Source: Drosophila miranda
Taxonomy: Eukaryota; Arthropoda; Insecta; Diptera; Drosophilidae
DNA length: 64,000 bases
Reading direction: 5' to 3'
Assembly: GCF_003369915.1 (NCBI RefSeq)
Contig: NC_046673.1
Span: forward strand, 21,753,718 to 21,817,717
The position numbers were made by a program, and so were the translations under genes. This document shows, piece after piece, positions 10,201-21,703 of this stretch. The notes under the pieces are model-generated. The model saw nothing but the letters and a program-made list of their open reading frames with translations, ran no database searches and had not been told where the DNA came from. Numbering within the stretch: the first letter of the stretch is position 1; every line of letters starts with the position of its first letter.

Positions 10201-13200
10201 GTAGCGGCAATAAAAGTGTAACCAGCTGTTTATCTACTGTTGACAGTCATGGTCACAAAAAGTGGATATGCCAAACAAACAAGATTAATATTTTTCAAAA
10301 ATGTACACAAGAATTTTAAAAAATTATCACAATCTTAGTACAAAAATAAAACAAAATTTTAAAATAATAGAATACAAAATAGTAAAAAATAAATAATTAA
10401 AAAAAAAACACTTTATGGCAATGCGTTCAAAAAATCAGACGGATATATTTTATTGTTTATAAAATAATTCAGCAACAGTGGTGGTCTTCAGGGCATTCTT
10501 CATGACCCTCCAAATCACACTAGCGGTCATCAAATTTTTGGCGGCCTAAAATCTCAATAATCTTGAATTAAAATCTCCGTTAATTCCGTAATATCCGTTG
10601 CCTATCATTGCGCCACTGTGATGGGCATACAAACTGGCATGCTGGCACATTCGATTACCACACCATCCCAGACATAAAAGTAAGCACAGTCACACCCGTG
10701 AAATTGGAATTGTGAAAATTAATCTTTAAACATTGCACTCTCTACTTACAATCTCCCCTATTTATTTAAGGGGTGTATTGAAACTAACTAAATAGTTTTT
10801 ACTAGTTATTGTTCCTTATCTTATGCAAACGGCAACTATAATTTCCAGAAACGATTATACATACTATATTTACATACATATATATATATACATATATGCA
10901 TGTAGTATTCGAATTTACTCAGAGAATCACAGGCACTGGCTGCTGTTATCTATTTTATGGACACGCCTGTGCGCTAGACATGGGGTTTAATCTGAGGAAT
11001 GGCCTAGTGCCAAGTCTCCAACTGGAAACTGGAGCATGCTTGGAGACTAACCGGTTCGATCTGAGATCGGGATGGCTAGCCAGATTGTTTCTGGTGGGGA
11101 CTTGTCGTATGCATCGGCATGTGGCTGCCATCGGAGCGAAAGCCACTCCAAAGCCCAGAAGCTCCCCCATGGCCCGCTTTCCGTTCGTGGAATACATCGG
11201 TCGGTTGCTGTTGTAATTGTAGCCGCCATCGATAAGATAAAATTTCAACCTTGTCATCCACCGGCTGACTGCAGCAGCAGCAGCAGTGCTCTGCTTGCTT
11301 GTATTTTGCTGCTGTCGATAATTAAAATGTTTCCAGCGCACAATAAAATTGAAATTGCGAATCTCTTTGGCCATCTGCTCTGTAGTTCCGTAATGAATGC
11401 GAATACGAATCCGAGTAGTTCCCCGTTTCCCTAGAAAATGTGTCATTCTGATCATTTTGTTTCGTTGTCTCAGTAAATCAAATGAGATACATGTGCAGGT
11501 ATTCCCCTGAGAAGATTATAGATATAGAATTCCAGCAAGGAGTTTAATTCTTTTATATATATTGTGAAAAATAATACAATAGCTATGAATCACAATAGAT
11601 ACTACATACTACATACGTTCAATTAGCAGGTCAATCAGAGATCCCCAGACAGACGAAAGGTGTTAGTGTGCAAAAATCGTAGAACGATTGGACAGATATT
11701 ATAGTGTTTGCTATCTCCATTGGAAGAATGACAATTAATGCTAATTATCATCGATAATGATCATCGATCAATCTTCCAAAGGCCAAAATGCCGTTGCCGA
11801 TCGCCCACCCCGATGTCAATCCCGGCAGGGCACAGGCTCTAGATTACAGTTCCATGTTCGTATCTGTGTGGGTGCGTGTGTGTGTGTGTGTGTGTGGGTG
11901 TTTGTTTAAGTATTTTCGCATCTTATCGCCTGCGATTTGTTCATGCAATTTTAGAACATTTTCAATTCGAGTTGCTTGCCCCTGCTCCGGCCCGTTTCCA
12001 AGCAACAGCGTCGTCATCCCTTATCGATACCGCGACTCCTCGCCCCATCTGATAAGCATCGCCAGCAAAACATATGTTGTACCCAACAATTCACAAGCCC
12101 AATTCCGACTACCGAACTGTCAGAGTGGAAGGAAAACAAGCAGAAAGTAAAATAAGTGCAAGTTAAAGTGGAACACTAACCGAAACAAATAGCAAACAAG
12201 CCCAACAGAGAGAACTAACCAACGTGTTTTCAGTTCGCGCTAAACACGATTCTAATTATATAAGTATGATTAGTTCTGCTTCAATTTGGAATAGAGATTG
12301 GACCAAAGAATTATTATAACCAAAGGATAGTTTACAAGCGGTGGTTTCTATCTCTATAACACATTGTGAAAGGCTTCTGAAAATCATGCGAAATGTTTAT
12401 CCTATTTTTAGGTTCTCTCAGAACCTCTACATAGAAACATTTATGTTTGGATTTTCTTTATGCCCATGAGATCATTTGCCAGACAGTGATTTATGTATAT
12501 CTATACAAAGAAACATCCTGGAAGACCCTGAAGTACCCTCTATGTAACATACAAATACACGCATACAACGCCCCAAGAGCAGTGAGAGTGAGACCATGAT
12601 TAAATTATTGAGAGAGAGAGAGAGAGAAAGAGAGAGGGAGATTGACTTCCTTAAATGCTCTCCGCAAGATTGTGTGAGTGTGGGATAGGCCGTTAACCAT
12701 TAACTGTTCCATAATTCGTTTTCGCTCTTTCTCTTTCTAGCCCTTTTACTTCTTTACTCCGTTTCAAACGAAAGTGAGCAAAAAGATTGAAAACTGAAAG
12801 GGAGTGGAGAGGAGAGGAGAGGAGACGAGGCTCCACAACTGCTACGCTACACGAGCAAAAGGCATGCGAATGGAAACCAGTTACATATATTGCAATCGTA
12901 ATTATATTTTGCTTTTGCTCTACGCGAGTATACATACATAAGCTCTACTTTTATTTTTATAAATTATCATTATTTTTCTTTTTTGTCACCGCCGCACGTA
13001 CGCAAAGCGGATTTCAAGGGGGCAACAAGAATTTGAAATCGATGTGTGGATCAAACACCAAGTTTGCCAAAGCCATTGCATAATCGAGCAGAAATCTGCC
13101 AGTCCAAGACAGAGACAGACTCCAAAAACGCTGTTAATCAGAGTGAAGGTGAATGGAACTGGAACAAATGGAAGTGGAGTTTGGAAGTGATGTTGGAAAT

Positions 13201-15712
13201 GGCTTCGTTTCTTGGTCACGCATCTGAACAGCAACAAGAGCTACAGGGGCAGGAGGTGGGGGATTGGGGGATGGGGGGCGGAAGAGAAAGAGAAGGCTCC
13301 ACTCTTTCTCGCCAGACAATGGAGCGATTTTTTTTCCTCCAAGAGCAACTGTTGCGCACAGTGGGGGTCAAAATAATAGTAATAATAATATTTATAGCCT
13401 ACAGTGGATCGATCTGCTGGGATATCAAAGACTTTGTGGTCATCCTTTCGGGTTTTACTTTTACTTTAATTGCATATATACATATGTATGTATTGGGGTT
13501 GTTTTTGGGATAAAACTCTTAAGTGCTGCCAATTATTTTGCCCGCTGCTGTACGATGCTTTTTTTTTGTTGTTTTTCGTTTTGTTTTTGTTGTTTTTATT
13601 TGCCTTTGTGTCGGGCAAAAGTTGGGCTTTTGATTTCAAGGCTTATGCGCTGGCGTGTGTTGTCGCTGACGCGGGGCCTGACGCTGGGCGTGGCGGCGCG
13701 GGGCTCTTTTAACTTTCAATAACTCGATTGCCAAATCACGAGTAAAAGGAACAAAGAACACACTCTCCACTCCACTCCACACACACGCCATACGCTTTGT
13801 TGTTGGCTTGTAATGAACAACAACAATTTTAATCGTTTTTTGATCCTATTTAATTGCGTTATAATGTACTGTCCCGCTCACTCCCCATCCATTCTCCTCT
13901 CAATGCAATCAGTCATCCGCTCTCGCTTGATAGCTCTCTCTCCCACTGCTGTTCCTTTCTCTCACTCACTCGTGAGATAATCGCTGGGCTGCTTTGCTGC
14001 TCCCGCTGCCCACTCTTTTTGTCATACGCACTCTGGCAAGCGTTCACTAACCCAAATAGCTGTACACACACACACACACACGTGTGTGCACACATACTTG
14101 TAAATATTTTAATCTGGATTCGTTCTAGGCGGTTTAGTGTTAGGTGAGACCATTGCCAGGCCAGAGAGCGCCTCTCATTGAAGACTCTTGGCAGAAGAGA
14201 GAGCAGAGGGGCAATTAATTCCCCACCCTTAAACCATGACACCTTTTGTTTGTACATACGTATGTATGTATTTTCGCTTAAACAAAACGCATTTGCAATC
14301 AAAACCAAACAAAACAATTCCATGTTATTTACAATAAACAATTAATGGCAGAGCTCTGATTTCAGTGTTCGATTGCCGCTGTCTGTCCCGCGACAAAGAG
14401 GTTATGTGGGAACCAGCGGCTGCTGCCACAAAACAAACAAAAATTCTGCCAGCTGTTTGTATGGGGCGGTTGGGGGGGGTGGAGGGTAGGAAGACGCAAC
14501 AGGTGGCCCGGCTGTTGGTGGCGTGCCAGGTGCTCTACATCCAGGGTGTTACTCGGTTTTATTGTTGTATAATCGAGGCTCAATGCATCAATTGCACTTG
14601 TGGACACGCACTGGAACGCACCACCTCCCCCCACCCACACACACATCCCTCATGACGTATGCGTGTGTGTTTGTGTATTTGTTGGATTTAACGTTGTGAT
14701 TAAACTTACCGCGTTTCGTCATCAGCGTTACCGAGGCAGTCGTCACTCCGCGCACCTTGAGCACATGGCTCTCGATCTTGTTGACGCACGAGGCACAGGT
14801 CATGCCACCAATCTCCACCTCCACCTCCGCCTCCCCGTTGTTCGGCTCGTTGATGAGCTCGGTGGGGAAGCCCAACTCCGTGATGGACTTGGCAATGTTC
14901 TCTGCCGTTAGGACATTTGCATTGAACTTGACCTCCGCCTTGGCGGCCAGCAGGGCCACCAGGATGCTGTCCAGGCCGTAAATCTTCCGGCAATGCTTCT
15001 CGATGGCCGCCACACAGCTGGCGCAGGTCATGCCGCGTATGTGAAGGAAACACTTTGTGAGCGCCTCCTGCTCTACGGGTATCGCTGTGGCCGTGCCATT
15101 CTGTGTGGGCTTCTTCTCCGGCATCATCTCTTTGCGGGGTGATTGCCTCGGCGAGGAAGCGGGACTGGTGGTTGACACCCGACTATCGCTGCCCCCCGTG
15201 GCTGCCGTCGTCACACTCGCCTCAAAGCCCATGTCATCGATGAGTTCGGCTATTTGGTCGGGCGTCAGCTGGCCGGGATCATACTGGACGCGGGCATTCT
15301 TGGCCGCCAGCTGCACCTCGATGTGCTGGATGCCTGGTTTGGTCCCAATATTCCCCTCGATATTCCGCACACACGACTGACAGGTCATGCCCACCACCCG
15401 GATATTGGTCAGGGCCGTGCTGTAGCTGCACTCAAAGCCCATATTGTCGATGGCTTCGGCTATCTGCGGCGGGTCGATGAGGCTGGCATCGTAGTCGAAA
15501 TAGCCGGCATGCTCCTCGAGCACCACCCGAGCCACGAGCACCCCCGGCCGTTTGCCAATGTGATCCTGTATGTTCCGCACGCAGGACTGGCATGTCATGC
15601 CCACAATGGGCAGGCGGATACGGGAGGAAGTCGCATGGCTGGTCAACTCTGGTTCCATACTCTGCGCCTGGGCGGCGCCGGGCATATTACTGGCGTTTTC
15701 CTCGTCATTCAT
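7208..15712 (-). CDS. ATP7: Copper-transporting P-type ATPase
   Basis: Five coding exons on the minus strand: 15712-14710, 10142-8896, 8834-8046 and 7984-7208 give 1271 residues in a consistent frame (four exons are coding; an upstream noncoding exon is possible). The P1B-type pump moves Cu(I) across Golgi and plasma membranes. Four N-terminal heavy-metal domains carry CxxC at residues 41-44, 111-114, 230-233 and 306-309. Then come membrane helices, TGES in the actuator domain, the CPC copper-path motif at 713-715, the phosphorylated Asp757 in DKTGT, SEHP at 797-800, and GDGVND at 1046-1051. The C-terminal tail contains GLL near DKHEE, resembling the di-leucine retrieval signal of ATP7A. The first intron is about 4.6 kb, the others under 70 bp. 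Length is close to that of other fly ATP7 proteins. An internal part is duplicated at 1-740. Confidence 0.97.
10144..14709 (-). other. ATP7: Large ATP7 intron; no gene seen
   Basis: A 4.57-kb intron between the exon encoding the four metal-binding domains (donor G|GTAAGTTT) and the membrane-domain exon (acceptor TTTGCAG|GC). It is AT-rich at its 3' end (10250-10450) and contains microsatellites: GT near 11877-11894, GA at 12610-12640, and CA at 14065-14081. Antisense ORFs around 11.0-11.4 kb and 12.7-13.7 kb are short, repetitive and lack conserved features. Confidence 0.8.
12610..12640. repeat. GA microsatellite in ATP7 intron
   Basis: A nearly pure GA run (AGAGAGAGAGAGAGAAAGAGAGAGG). Simple-sequence DNA; runs like it can bind GAGA factor or CLAMP, but nothing here shows that. 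Confidence 0.8.
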
Positions 15713-16168
15713 TTCACATTCGCATTTCCAAATTTATTTGGAAATTTCTTTTGTTTCACTTTGCCCGAGCGGGGGAGGAGGATCTACTGCAGCACGACTG
15801 ATTGTGCCTGTGTGTGTGTAATTATTGCGGGACTCTCTCTTACAGCCCACAGACCAGACTCTCTATCGCGGACACTTCTATTGTTACAAAACTCTGCGCG
15901 TGTGTGTGTCTGTGTCCGAGCTGATGACCAAAGCGAATTTGCGTACAACTCCCGTCTGGACACTCACTTATCAATTTGTCAAACTACACACGAAACACCA
16001 AAAAATTCTCGAGTATTTGTTTTTATTAGGCATAATGTTTAATTTTTCAATTAGCGCGACCATCTGGTGCTGTTGCTTCTCGGTCCCGTTTGTTCGCGCG
16101 GCACCAAAAAAGACTATAGTCTATAATAATCCCTACACGGTTACTACATATTTACTACATAATGGAAG

Positions 16169-16362
16169 GAAAAAGAGGGTATGGACAAGAGGCGAAATGG
16201 CCCAGAAAATGCAGTCGCATGTAAGGTGACATCCACCCCATTTGACCAATATACCTTGTCAATTTGACTTCAAGGTATGCTGTCCGCACACGCGAGGTGA
16301 GGTTCGTACGCAAATTGCAATTTGCTTTGGCTGTTTTTGCCTGTTGTCGATACCCTTTTTAT
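16169..16362. mobile_element. Short inverted-repeat element between ATP7 and RPA3
   Basis: The left end reads AAAAAGAGGGTATGGACAAG and continues GGCGAAATGGCCCAGAAAATGC. The right end contains the reverse complement in degraded form: GGCTGTTTTTGCCTGTTGTC followed by GATACCCTTTTT. The middle holds GAGGTGAGGTTCGTACG. A related element with the same ends and the same middle word in opposite orientation lies at 26493-26827. No ORF, so this is a nonautonomous, MITE-like repeat of unknown family. It lies in the roughly 1-kb space between two divergent start codons. Confidence 0.6.
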
Positions 16363-16407
16363 AGCCCATTCCCAATTACGACTCATTTTTTCGTCTCAGG
16401 GGAGAGC

Positions 16408-16417
16408 AGTGTGACCG
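16408..16417 (-). promoter_or_regulatory. Motif-1-like core promoter element, minus orientation
   Basis: AGTGTGACCG on the plus strand is the reverse complement of CGGTCACACT, which fits the Drosophila housekeeping core motif 1 (consensus yGGTCACACTr). It lies about 700 bp upstream of the ATP7 start codon and points towards it, so it may mark the ATP7 or a bidirectional promoter. No transcript evidence is available here. Confidence 0.4.
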
Positions 16418-16658
16418 TCTGAGCCTCAGAAATACCGCAAATATACCGATAAAAGCCCCCTTTATATTAACAGAATAAAAAGGTGGGGTAAACAGCAATA
16501 ATAGTAGTAGTAATTCTTCCTTCAGCTTTACTCAACAAAATTACCACGGTATATTTCACCTGAACTGCGCTGAAATTCTTCAAGATTCATAATTTTCGTG
16601 GAGGGTATTCATATACACACTGGTCGACAATGGGCTAATCGTTCTGCGCTGCCACCAC

Positions 16659-16669
16659 TGGTCACACTG
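16659..16669 (+). promoter_or_regulatory. RPA3: Motif-1 core promoter element of RPA3
   Basis: TGGTCACACTG matches the yGGTCACACTr motif bound by M1BP at TATA-less housekeeping promoters. It lies 73 bp upstream of the RPA3 start codon, in the orientation and distance expected for a short 5' UTR. Confidence 0.6.
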
Positions 16670-16741
16670 TTTGGCGCTCTTTCTTGTTGTCGCAGCAATT
16701 TTCGTTTGCTTGTAAAAAAAATCAAAAAATCAATCAAACAA

Positions 16742-17145
16742 ATGATGGGACCCTTTGATCCACGCTCCATCATCAACGGCAGCATGATGAAACAGTTTGC
16801 CGGCCAGACCGTCAGCATTATGGTGCGCGTGGAGAGTGTCGCCGGGTCCACGCTGCTGGCCAATTCCACGGACAATCAAAAGCTGCGCATCAATCTGCCT
16901 ACCGATCTGGATGCCGCCCAGGGTGCTTGGGTGGAGGTGATTGGAGTCCCCCATGGTGCCGATACCATACGCGCCAAGGAGGTGAGTCTCCCTCCCCGCT
17001 TGGACATGCTAATGGAATTTTCATGTGCCTTTTTTTCGTGCAGGTCATCGAATTCGGCGGAGAGGACATTGATTTTGATACCGATGGCTACAACGGCGCT
17101 GCACATCTAATGAACAATGTCAAATCGTTCTACCGCAGCGGCTGA
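16742..17145 (+). CDS. RPA3: Replication protein A 14-kDa subunit
   Basis: Two exons, 16742-16981 and 17044-17145, give 113 residues with a 62-bp intron (GAG|GTGAGT..GCAG|GTC). RPA3 is the smallest subunit of the single-stranded-DNA binding trimer used in replication and repair; it forms one OB fold and trimerises with RPA1 and RPA2. The sequence shows the family order: basic, hydrophobic start (DPRSIINGSMMKQFAGQTVSIMVRV), SVAGSTLLANSTD, a central WVEVIGVP strand and the C-terminal helix ending MNNVKSFYRSG. Length matches other RPA14 proteins. Two Met codons start the frame; the first, at 16742, was taken. A polyadenylation signal lies at 17182. The gene converges on ABCF1, with only about 235 bp between stop codons. 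Confidence 0.93.
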
Positions 17146-17181
17146 TCAGAGTCCTCCCTATAATTAATGTATTTTTCTTTG

Positions 17182-17187
17182 AATAAA
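17182..17187 (+). terminator. RPA3: Polyadenylation signal of RPA3
   Basis: AATAAA, 37 bp after the RPA3 stop codon. The remaining 200 bp to the ABCF1 stop must hold the end of the convergent ABCF1 transcript, so the two 3' UTRs probably touch or overlap. Confidence 0.7.
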
Positions 17188-17380
17188 ATATAAGCATTTT
17201 TTTTGGTTTGTCTCACAATTTGTTAATTGTATATTATATATGGTATAAAAAGGCTAACTAGCGGATAATCCATTTAACAATGCGACATAATCAACAGAGA
17301 GGCCATAGCCATGGCCGGGGACTAGGCTTGAGACATTCGTTTGGGGGCGGAGAGGAGGGATGGTCGGGGGTTGGGGCCGC

Positions 17381-20241
17381 CTATTGCAGCACGGCTGCAT
17401 TGGCCACCACACTGGGATTGTTGACGACCTCTCCGAGCGAAAGAAGCACCTCCTTGCGGTAGTCATCGAACTCGCCATCGATTTCGTTGATGGTCTGATC
17501 CTCGATCACGTACAGAGTGCAGCCCGTTTCGCGTATAAGTCGCTCGTCGTGGGAGACTATAATCACGCCGCCCTCGTACTCATTGATGGCCTCGGCCAAC
17601 GCGTCAATACTCTCAATGTCCAGATTGTTGGTGGGCTCATCCAGGATGAGGACATCGGGTGCACTGAGGCACAGCTCGGCGAGGGCCACACGTGCCTTCT
17701 GGCCTCCCGAAAGATCCTTCATCTTGATGGTGTGCGCATGGCTCACCAAGCCAAAGGATCCCAGTGCCTTGCGCGCCTTCTCGTGTGCGAGATTGAAGAG
17801 TCGCTGCAGATATTCGGCAGCCGATTCCTCGGCCGTCAGATGCTCACCCGAATGCTGATCAAAGCGTCCCACATGCAGGCGATGGTTTTTTCGCTGCTCC
17901 CCCTGCTGGGGCTGCAGCTCGCCGAGCAGCAGCTTGAGGAACGTTGACTTGCCAACGCCATTCGGGCCGACAATGGCCACACGGCTGCTCAGATCGATGC
18001 CAAAGTCGGCCTTGATGAACAGCGGCTTGTGGCCGGCAAAAGCAAACGTAATGTTGTGCACACCCAGGATGGGGGGCTGCAGCTGCGAGGGCTCCGGGAA
18101 ACGGAACTTGACAATGTACTCCTTGGGGCGGGCGAGCAGCTCCTGGGGGCCCTCATCCTCGTCCTTTTGCTGCTTTGTTTTGTTCTTCTCCTGCTTACGG
18201 GTGAGCGTCTCCTTTTGCTTCTTTTCGGCCGCCTTCTTCGACTGGCCGTGGGCCTTCAGCTCGCGCAAACGCTTCTCCTGCTTCTCGTACTCCTTGATCA
18301 TCTCGCGGCGCTTCTGCACGTACATCTTCTTGAACATGGAATAGTTGCCCTTGTAGTACTGCAGCTTCTTCTGGTCCAAATGGATGATCTCGTTGCAGAC
18401 ATTGTCGAGGAAACTCTGGTCGTGGGAGACAATCAGCAGGGTCTTCTTCCAGCCCTGCAGATAGTTGTCCAGCCAGATGACGGCATTCAGATCCAAGTGA
18501 TTTGTCGGCTCGTCCAGCATCAGCAGCGTGGGCTCCAGGTAGAGAGCCCTGGCCAGCGAGACACGCATCCGCCAGCCACCCGAGAACTTGTTTGTGGGAC
18601 GATCCTGCATCTCCTTGCTAAACCCAAGACCTGCCAATATGCGGCGCGCCCTGGCCTCGGCGGAGTATGCGCCAATGGCCTTCAGCTCTGCAAAGCTATC
18701 GTTCAGCTCCTCCTGGACGCTCATGTCGCCGTTGGCGAACTGTTTCTCCAGCTCTTCGCTTTTCTTTAGCGTCTGAGTGCGACGCGTATCGGCCTCCAGG
18801 ATCGTCTCGATGGCCGTCTTGTCGGTGGCCACCACCTCCTGCTCGCAGAGCAGCACATCAATGTTGGGCGGTATGGCAAAGGCACGTGTGGCTATGTGAC
18901 GCAGCAGCGTTGTTTTGCCATGTCCATTGGGGCCCACCAGGCCATAGCGGCGGCCATGGGCAATCAGTAGATTCGCATTCACAAACAGATCGTTGCCTGA
19001 AAGACAGACAGAGAGAGATAGAGAGATAGAAATCAGCAATGGGATCACAATATCAATAGGAAACCTTCGAATGATGACTCACCCTTTGCTGATATTGTGA
19101 AATTCTCAATTTTTATATCCACAGCATGCTCGAGGGCCACCTGCTGGCCGGCGGTCTTTTGCACCTGCGACATGGTAAAGTTGTTATCCAGATCCGAGTG
19201 GCCAGCACCGCCTTTCTTGGTCATCAGCTCCATTTGGCGCTCGTATTCCTGCTGTTTCTTTTGTTTTTTCTTCTCCTTGTGCGTGAGCTTTTTCTCCTTG
19301 GCCTCCGAAGGCTCTTCGCTGGATTTGCGTGTGGCCTCCGCCTCCGCCTCCTCTTCCGACTCGTCCTGCACCTTGGTCTCAGGCTCTGGCTCCGGTTCGG
19401 GCTCCGCCTTAGTGACGGGTGGAGCCTCCACCACATCGGGTTCCTTGAGTGAAACGGCAGCTATTTTTTCGCTGAGTATCTCACCGACTTTCTCTTCTTT
19501 CACTTCTTTTTCGGGCTCATCCTCGAGCTTCTCTTCGTCCTCGCTGATGGACAATTTCCTCGGCTGCTTCTTGCTGGATTTTTTGGCTGCTGGTGGAGGC
19601 TCCTCCACCGCATCCTCTAGATCATCCTCCTCGTCATCGCTCATGGCAAATTTGTTCTTTTGCTGTTGCTTTTTCTTGGACTTCTTGGCCGAGGGCTTGG
19701 CTATCATCTGAGGCGCCTCCTCCTCGTCATCGTCGTCCTCCTCCAGCTGAAGGTCGTGCTCCTCCTCATCGTCACTGAAGTCATCGGCAGCCTTCTTCTT
19801 ATTCTTTTTATTCTTCTTGCCCTGTGGCTGCTTTTTGGCCGCGGTCTTGGCGACAGGAGCCGCCGCCGCCGCATCCTCGTCATCGTCCTCATCATCATTG
19901 GCCAATGGCGGAGGAGCACCCTTCACTGGCTTCTCATCCTCATCGCTCCAGTCGTCGTTCTTCTTGCCCTTCTTACCCTTCATTGCGACCTTCTTCGGCT
20001 GCTGCTGCTGGCGGCTCTGATTGGAGGAGGCCACACTTTCCAGATCCTCGGCATCCCTGTTGTTGCCGCCGCTCGCCTTGGAAGGCAGCTGCTCCTCGTC
20101 GCTGGAGTCGCCACCGCCACGTTTACCCTTCTTGCCACCTTTCTTGTTAGGCTGCTTTTTCTCGTGGACGACCACTTTCTCGGGCTGCTGCTCGTCGTCG
20201 TCATCGAAGCGCTCCTTCTTCTTTCCCTTGGCCTTAGACAT
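17381..20241 (-). CDS. ABCF1: ABC-F ATPase ABCF1 (ABC50), translation factor
   Basis: Two exons, 20241-19083 and 18996-17381, join as AAG G|GC AAC to give 924 residues. ABCF proteins have twin ATPase domains and no membrane part; ABCF1 binds eIF2 and ribosomes to help translation initiation. The first 386 residues are a low-complexity Lys/Glu/Asp region ([19 protein letters not shown]..), typical of ABCF1 and matching the eIF2-binding extension. Domain 1 has Walker A GPNGHGKT at 408-415, signature FSGGW at 524-528 and LDEPTNHLD at 547-555. A charged linker (about 610-670) follows, then domain 2 with GPNGVGKS at 730-737, LSGGQ at 815-819 and LDEPTNNLD at 838-846. It corresponds to D. melanogaster CG1703 (recollection). 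The 5' end faces Met across about 1.5 kb. Long open frames on the opposite strand are codon shadows of the acidic/basic repeats. Confidence 0.95.
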
Positions 20242-21703
20242 ATCTGTGGGAAAGTGGTTGGCTGGCTTAGTCTCGTAACAAGGATTGAATAAACGAAAGG
20301 GACCACAATCACGCTTACTTTAGGAAATCCAAAGCTTCGTTGATGTTTCAGAGATTTCACGTGCACAGCTGGCAGTATGGTGGCCTTATTGATAAAATAT
20401 ACTGTCTAACCCTCAGAAATATACCGTCTCATTTTAAAAATATATCGTAAATATACTGACTCAATAATTCAAGTTCTATATTTCTCGATTTGTATATTCC
20501 GTGGAATATTACTAGCTATATAAAACATTTAGCCATGCTCACATAATTTTATACGATTGATGAACCAATTTTCTACTTGATTGGCTTAATTTAAATAATT
20601 GCTTTTATTGCATTTCTATATACCGTTGAAAATGAAATTTAATATACCGATTACCGATACCGATTAAGGCAGTGCAGTTTCGCAAAACATATCGCATGTC
20701 ATCGATCGATATATCGATACGCAACCACAAATGTCGTCGTGCGCTACATAATTGTTTAATAAACAATTAATCACTTAATATAAACAAAACTAGTGCGAAT
20801 AGTGGTATATGTGTGATGTAAAAATAAACGCAGCTCAAATTGCCATACGAGAGAGATAGCGAGAGCACAGCAAAGCAGCACTTACCTCACTCACCTACGA
20901 CGATCCGCAACAACAAAAACAACAAACATAATATTAACAGCAGAAGAAACAACAACAATAACAAAAAAAACAACGTAAATTTGCAACGCAATCAGAAATA
21001 CAACAAAAACTAGAAAAAAACTAACAAATAAATAAATTAAAAATAACAACAACAATACGAAAAAAGCGGAAAAATACGGAAAAAGAATAATTCTCAGCTG
21101 AGGCAAATAAACAGTAATAAAAAAAAAAACCCAAAAAAAAGAGAAAACATATGTACAACGTTGCGTGAGAGAGTGACTTTTGATGGTGTGCGCGCGCGAC
21201 AGTGCGAGCGAGCGAGAGCGAGAGAGGGTCGTAGGCAAAGGTGGTTAGCCATAACAAAAACAACAACAAGAACAACAGCAGCAGCAACAACATCACGACA
21301 GCATAAGCGAGACCTTGAAAACTTTAAAGAAAAGCAAAAATATATATATGTATGTATATATGTATATTTATATCAAATATTAAAAACTAATAGAAGAGCA
21401 AACATCGTGAGAGAGAAAGAGAGAGCCAGCCAGCAGCAGCACTAGCAGCAGCAGCAGCAGCACTAGCAGTACCAGTGGAAGTAGGGAGTGCGAGTGCGAG
21501 TGAGAGAACACTCCCCATCCTGTTATGGAGAGTGACGATTTCCATTTTCCGCAAGGCGCCAATTAGCGAAGGGGAACGGGTAACGGGTAACGGTGGAAAA
21601 CCATAAGAACGTTTCAATCAAAAGCAAGGCAAAAACAATTTACCCCCACACACACATACACACCACCACCAGAACACACACACACAAACTAGTAACGTGC
21701 GCA
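20242..21703. promoter_or_regulatory. Shared upstream region of ABCF1 and Met
   Basis: Divergent start codons are 1.46 kb apart. The left part (20250-20760) is AT-rich and carries TATCGATA at 20712-20719 within ATCGATCGATATATCGATAC, a perfect DRE core (DREF/BEAF-32 type site). The right part (20820-21700) is a typical Met-side leader: GAGAGAG-rich near 20850 and 21200, CAACAA and CAG runs, and CACACA just before the Met ATG. No ORF is credible, and transcription starts cannot be placed exactly. Confidence 0.55.
20712..20719. promoter_or_regulatory. DRE-type site TATCGATA
   Basis: A palindromic TATCGATA embedded in a run of ATCGAT words. It matches the DNA-replication-related element used by DREF at housekeeping promoters, and overlaps CGATA, the BEAF-32 core. 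It lies 471 bp upstream of the ABCF1 start and 985 bp upstream of Met, so the likely client is ABCF1 or a domain border between the two genes. Confidence 0.5.

Noticed and set aside
18029..20292. Long plus-strand ORFs across ABCF1
   Set aside because: They are antisense shadows of the Lys/Glu/Asp-rich ABCF1 exons; the sense frame has both ABC domains and correct splice sites.
21593..21703. Upstream extension of the Met reading frame
   Set aside because: It would start at GTG and adds only a CACACA-encoded His/Thr run; 21704 is the first ATG and fits Met proteins.
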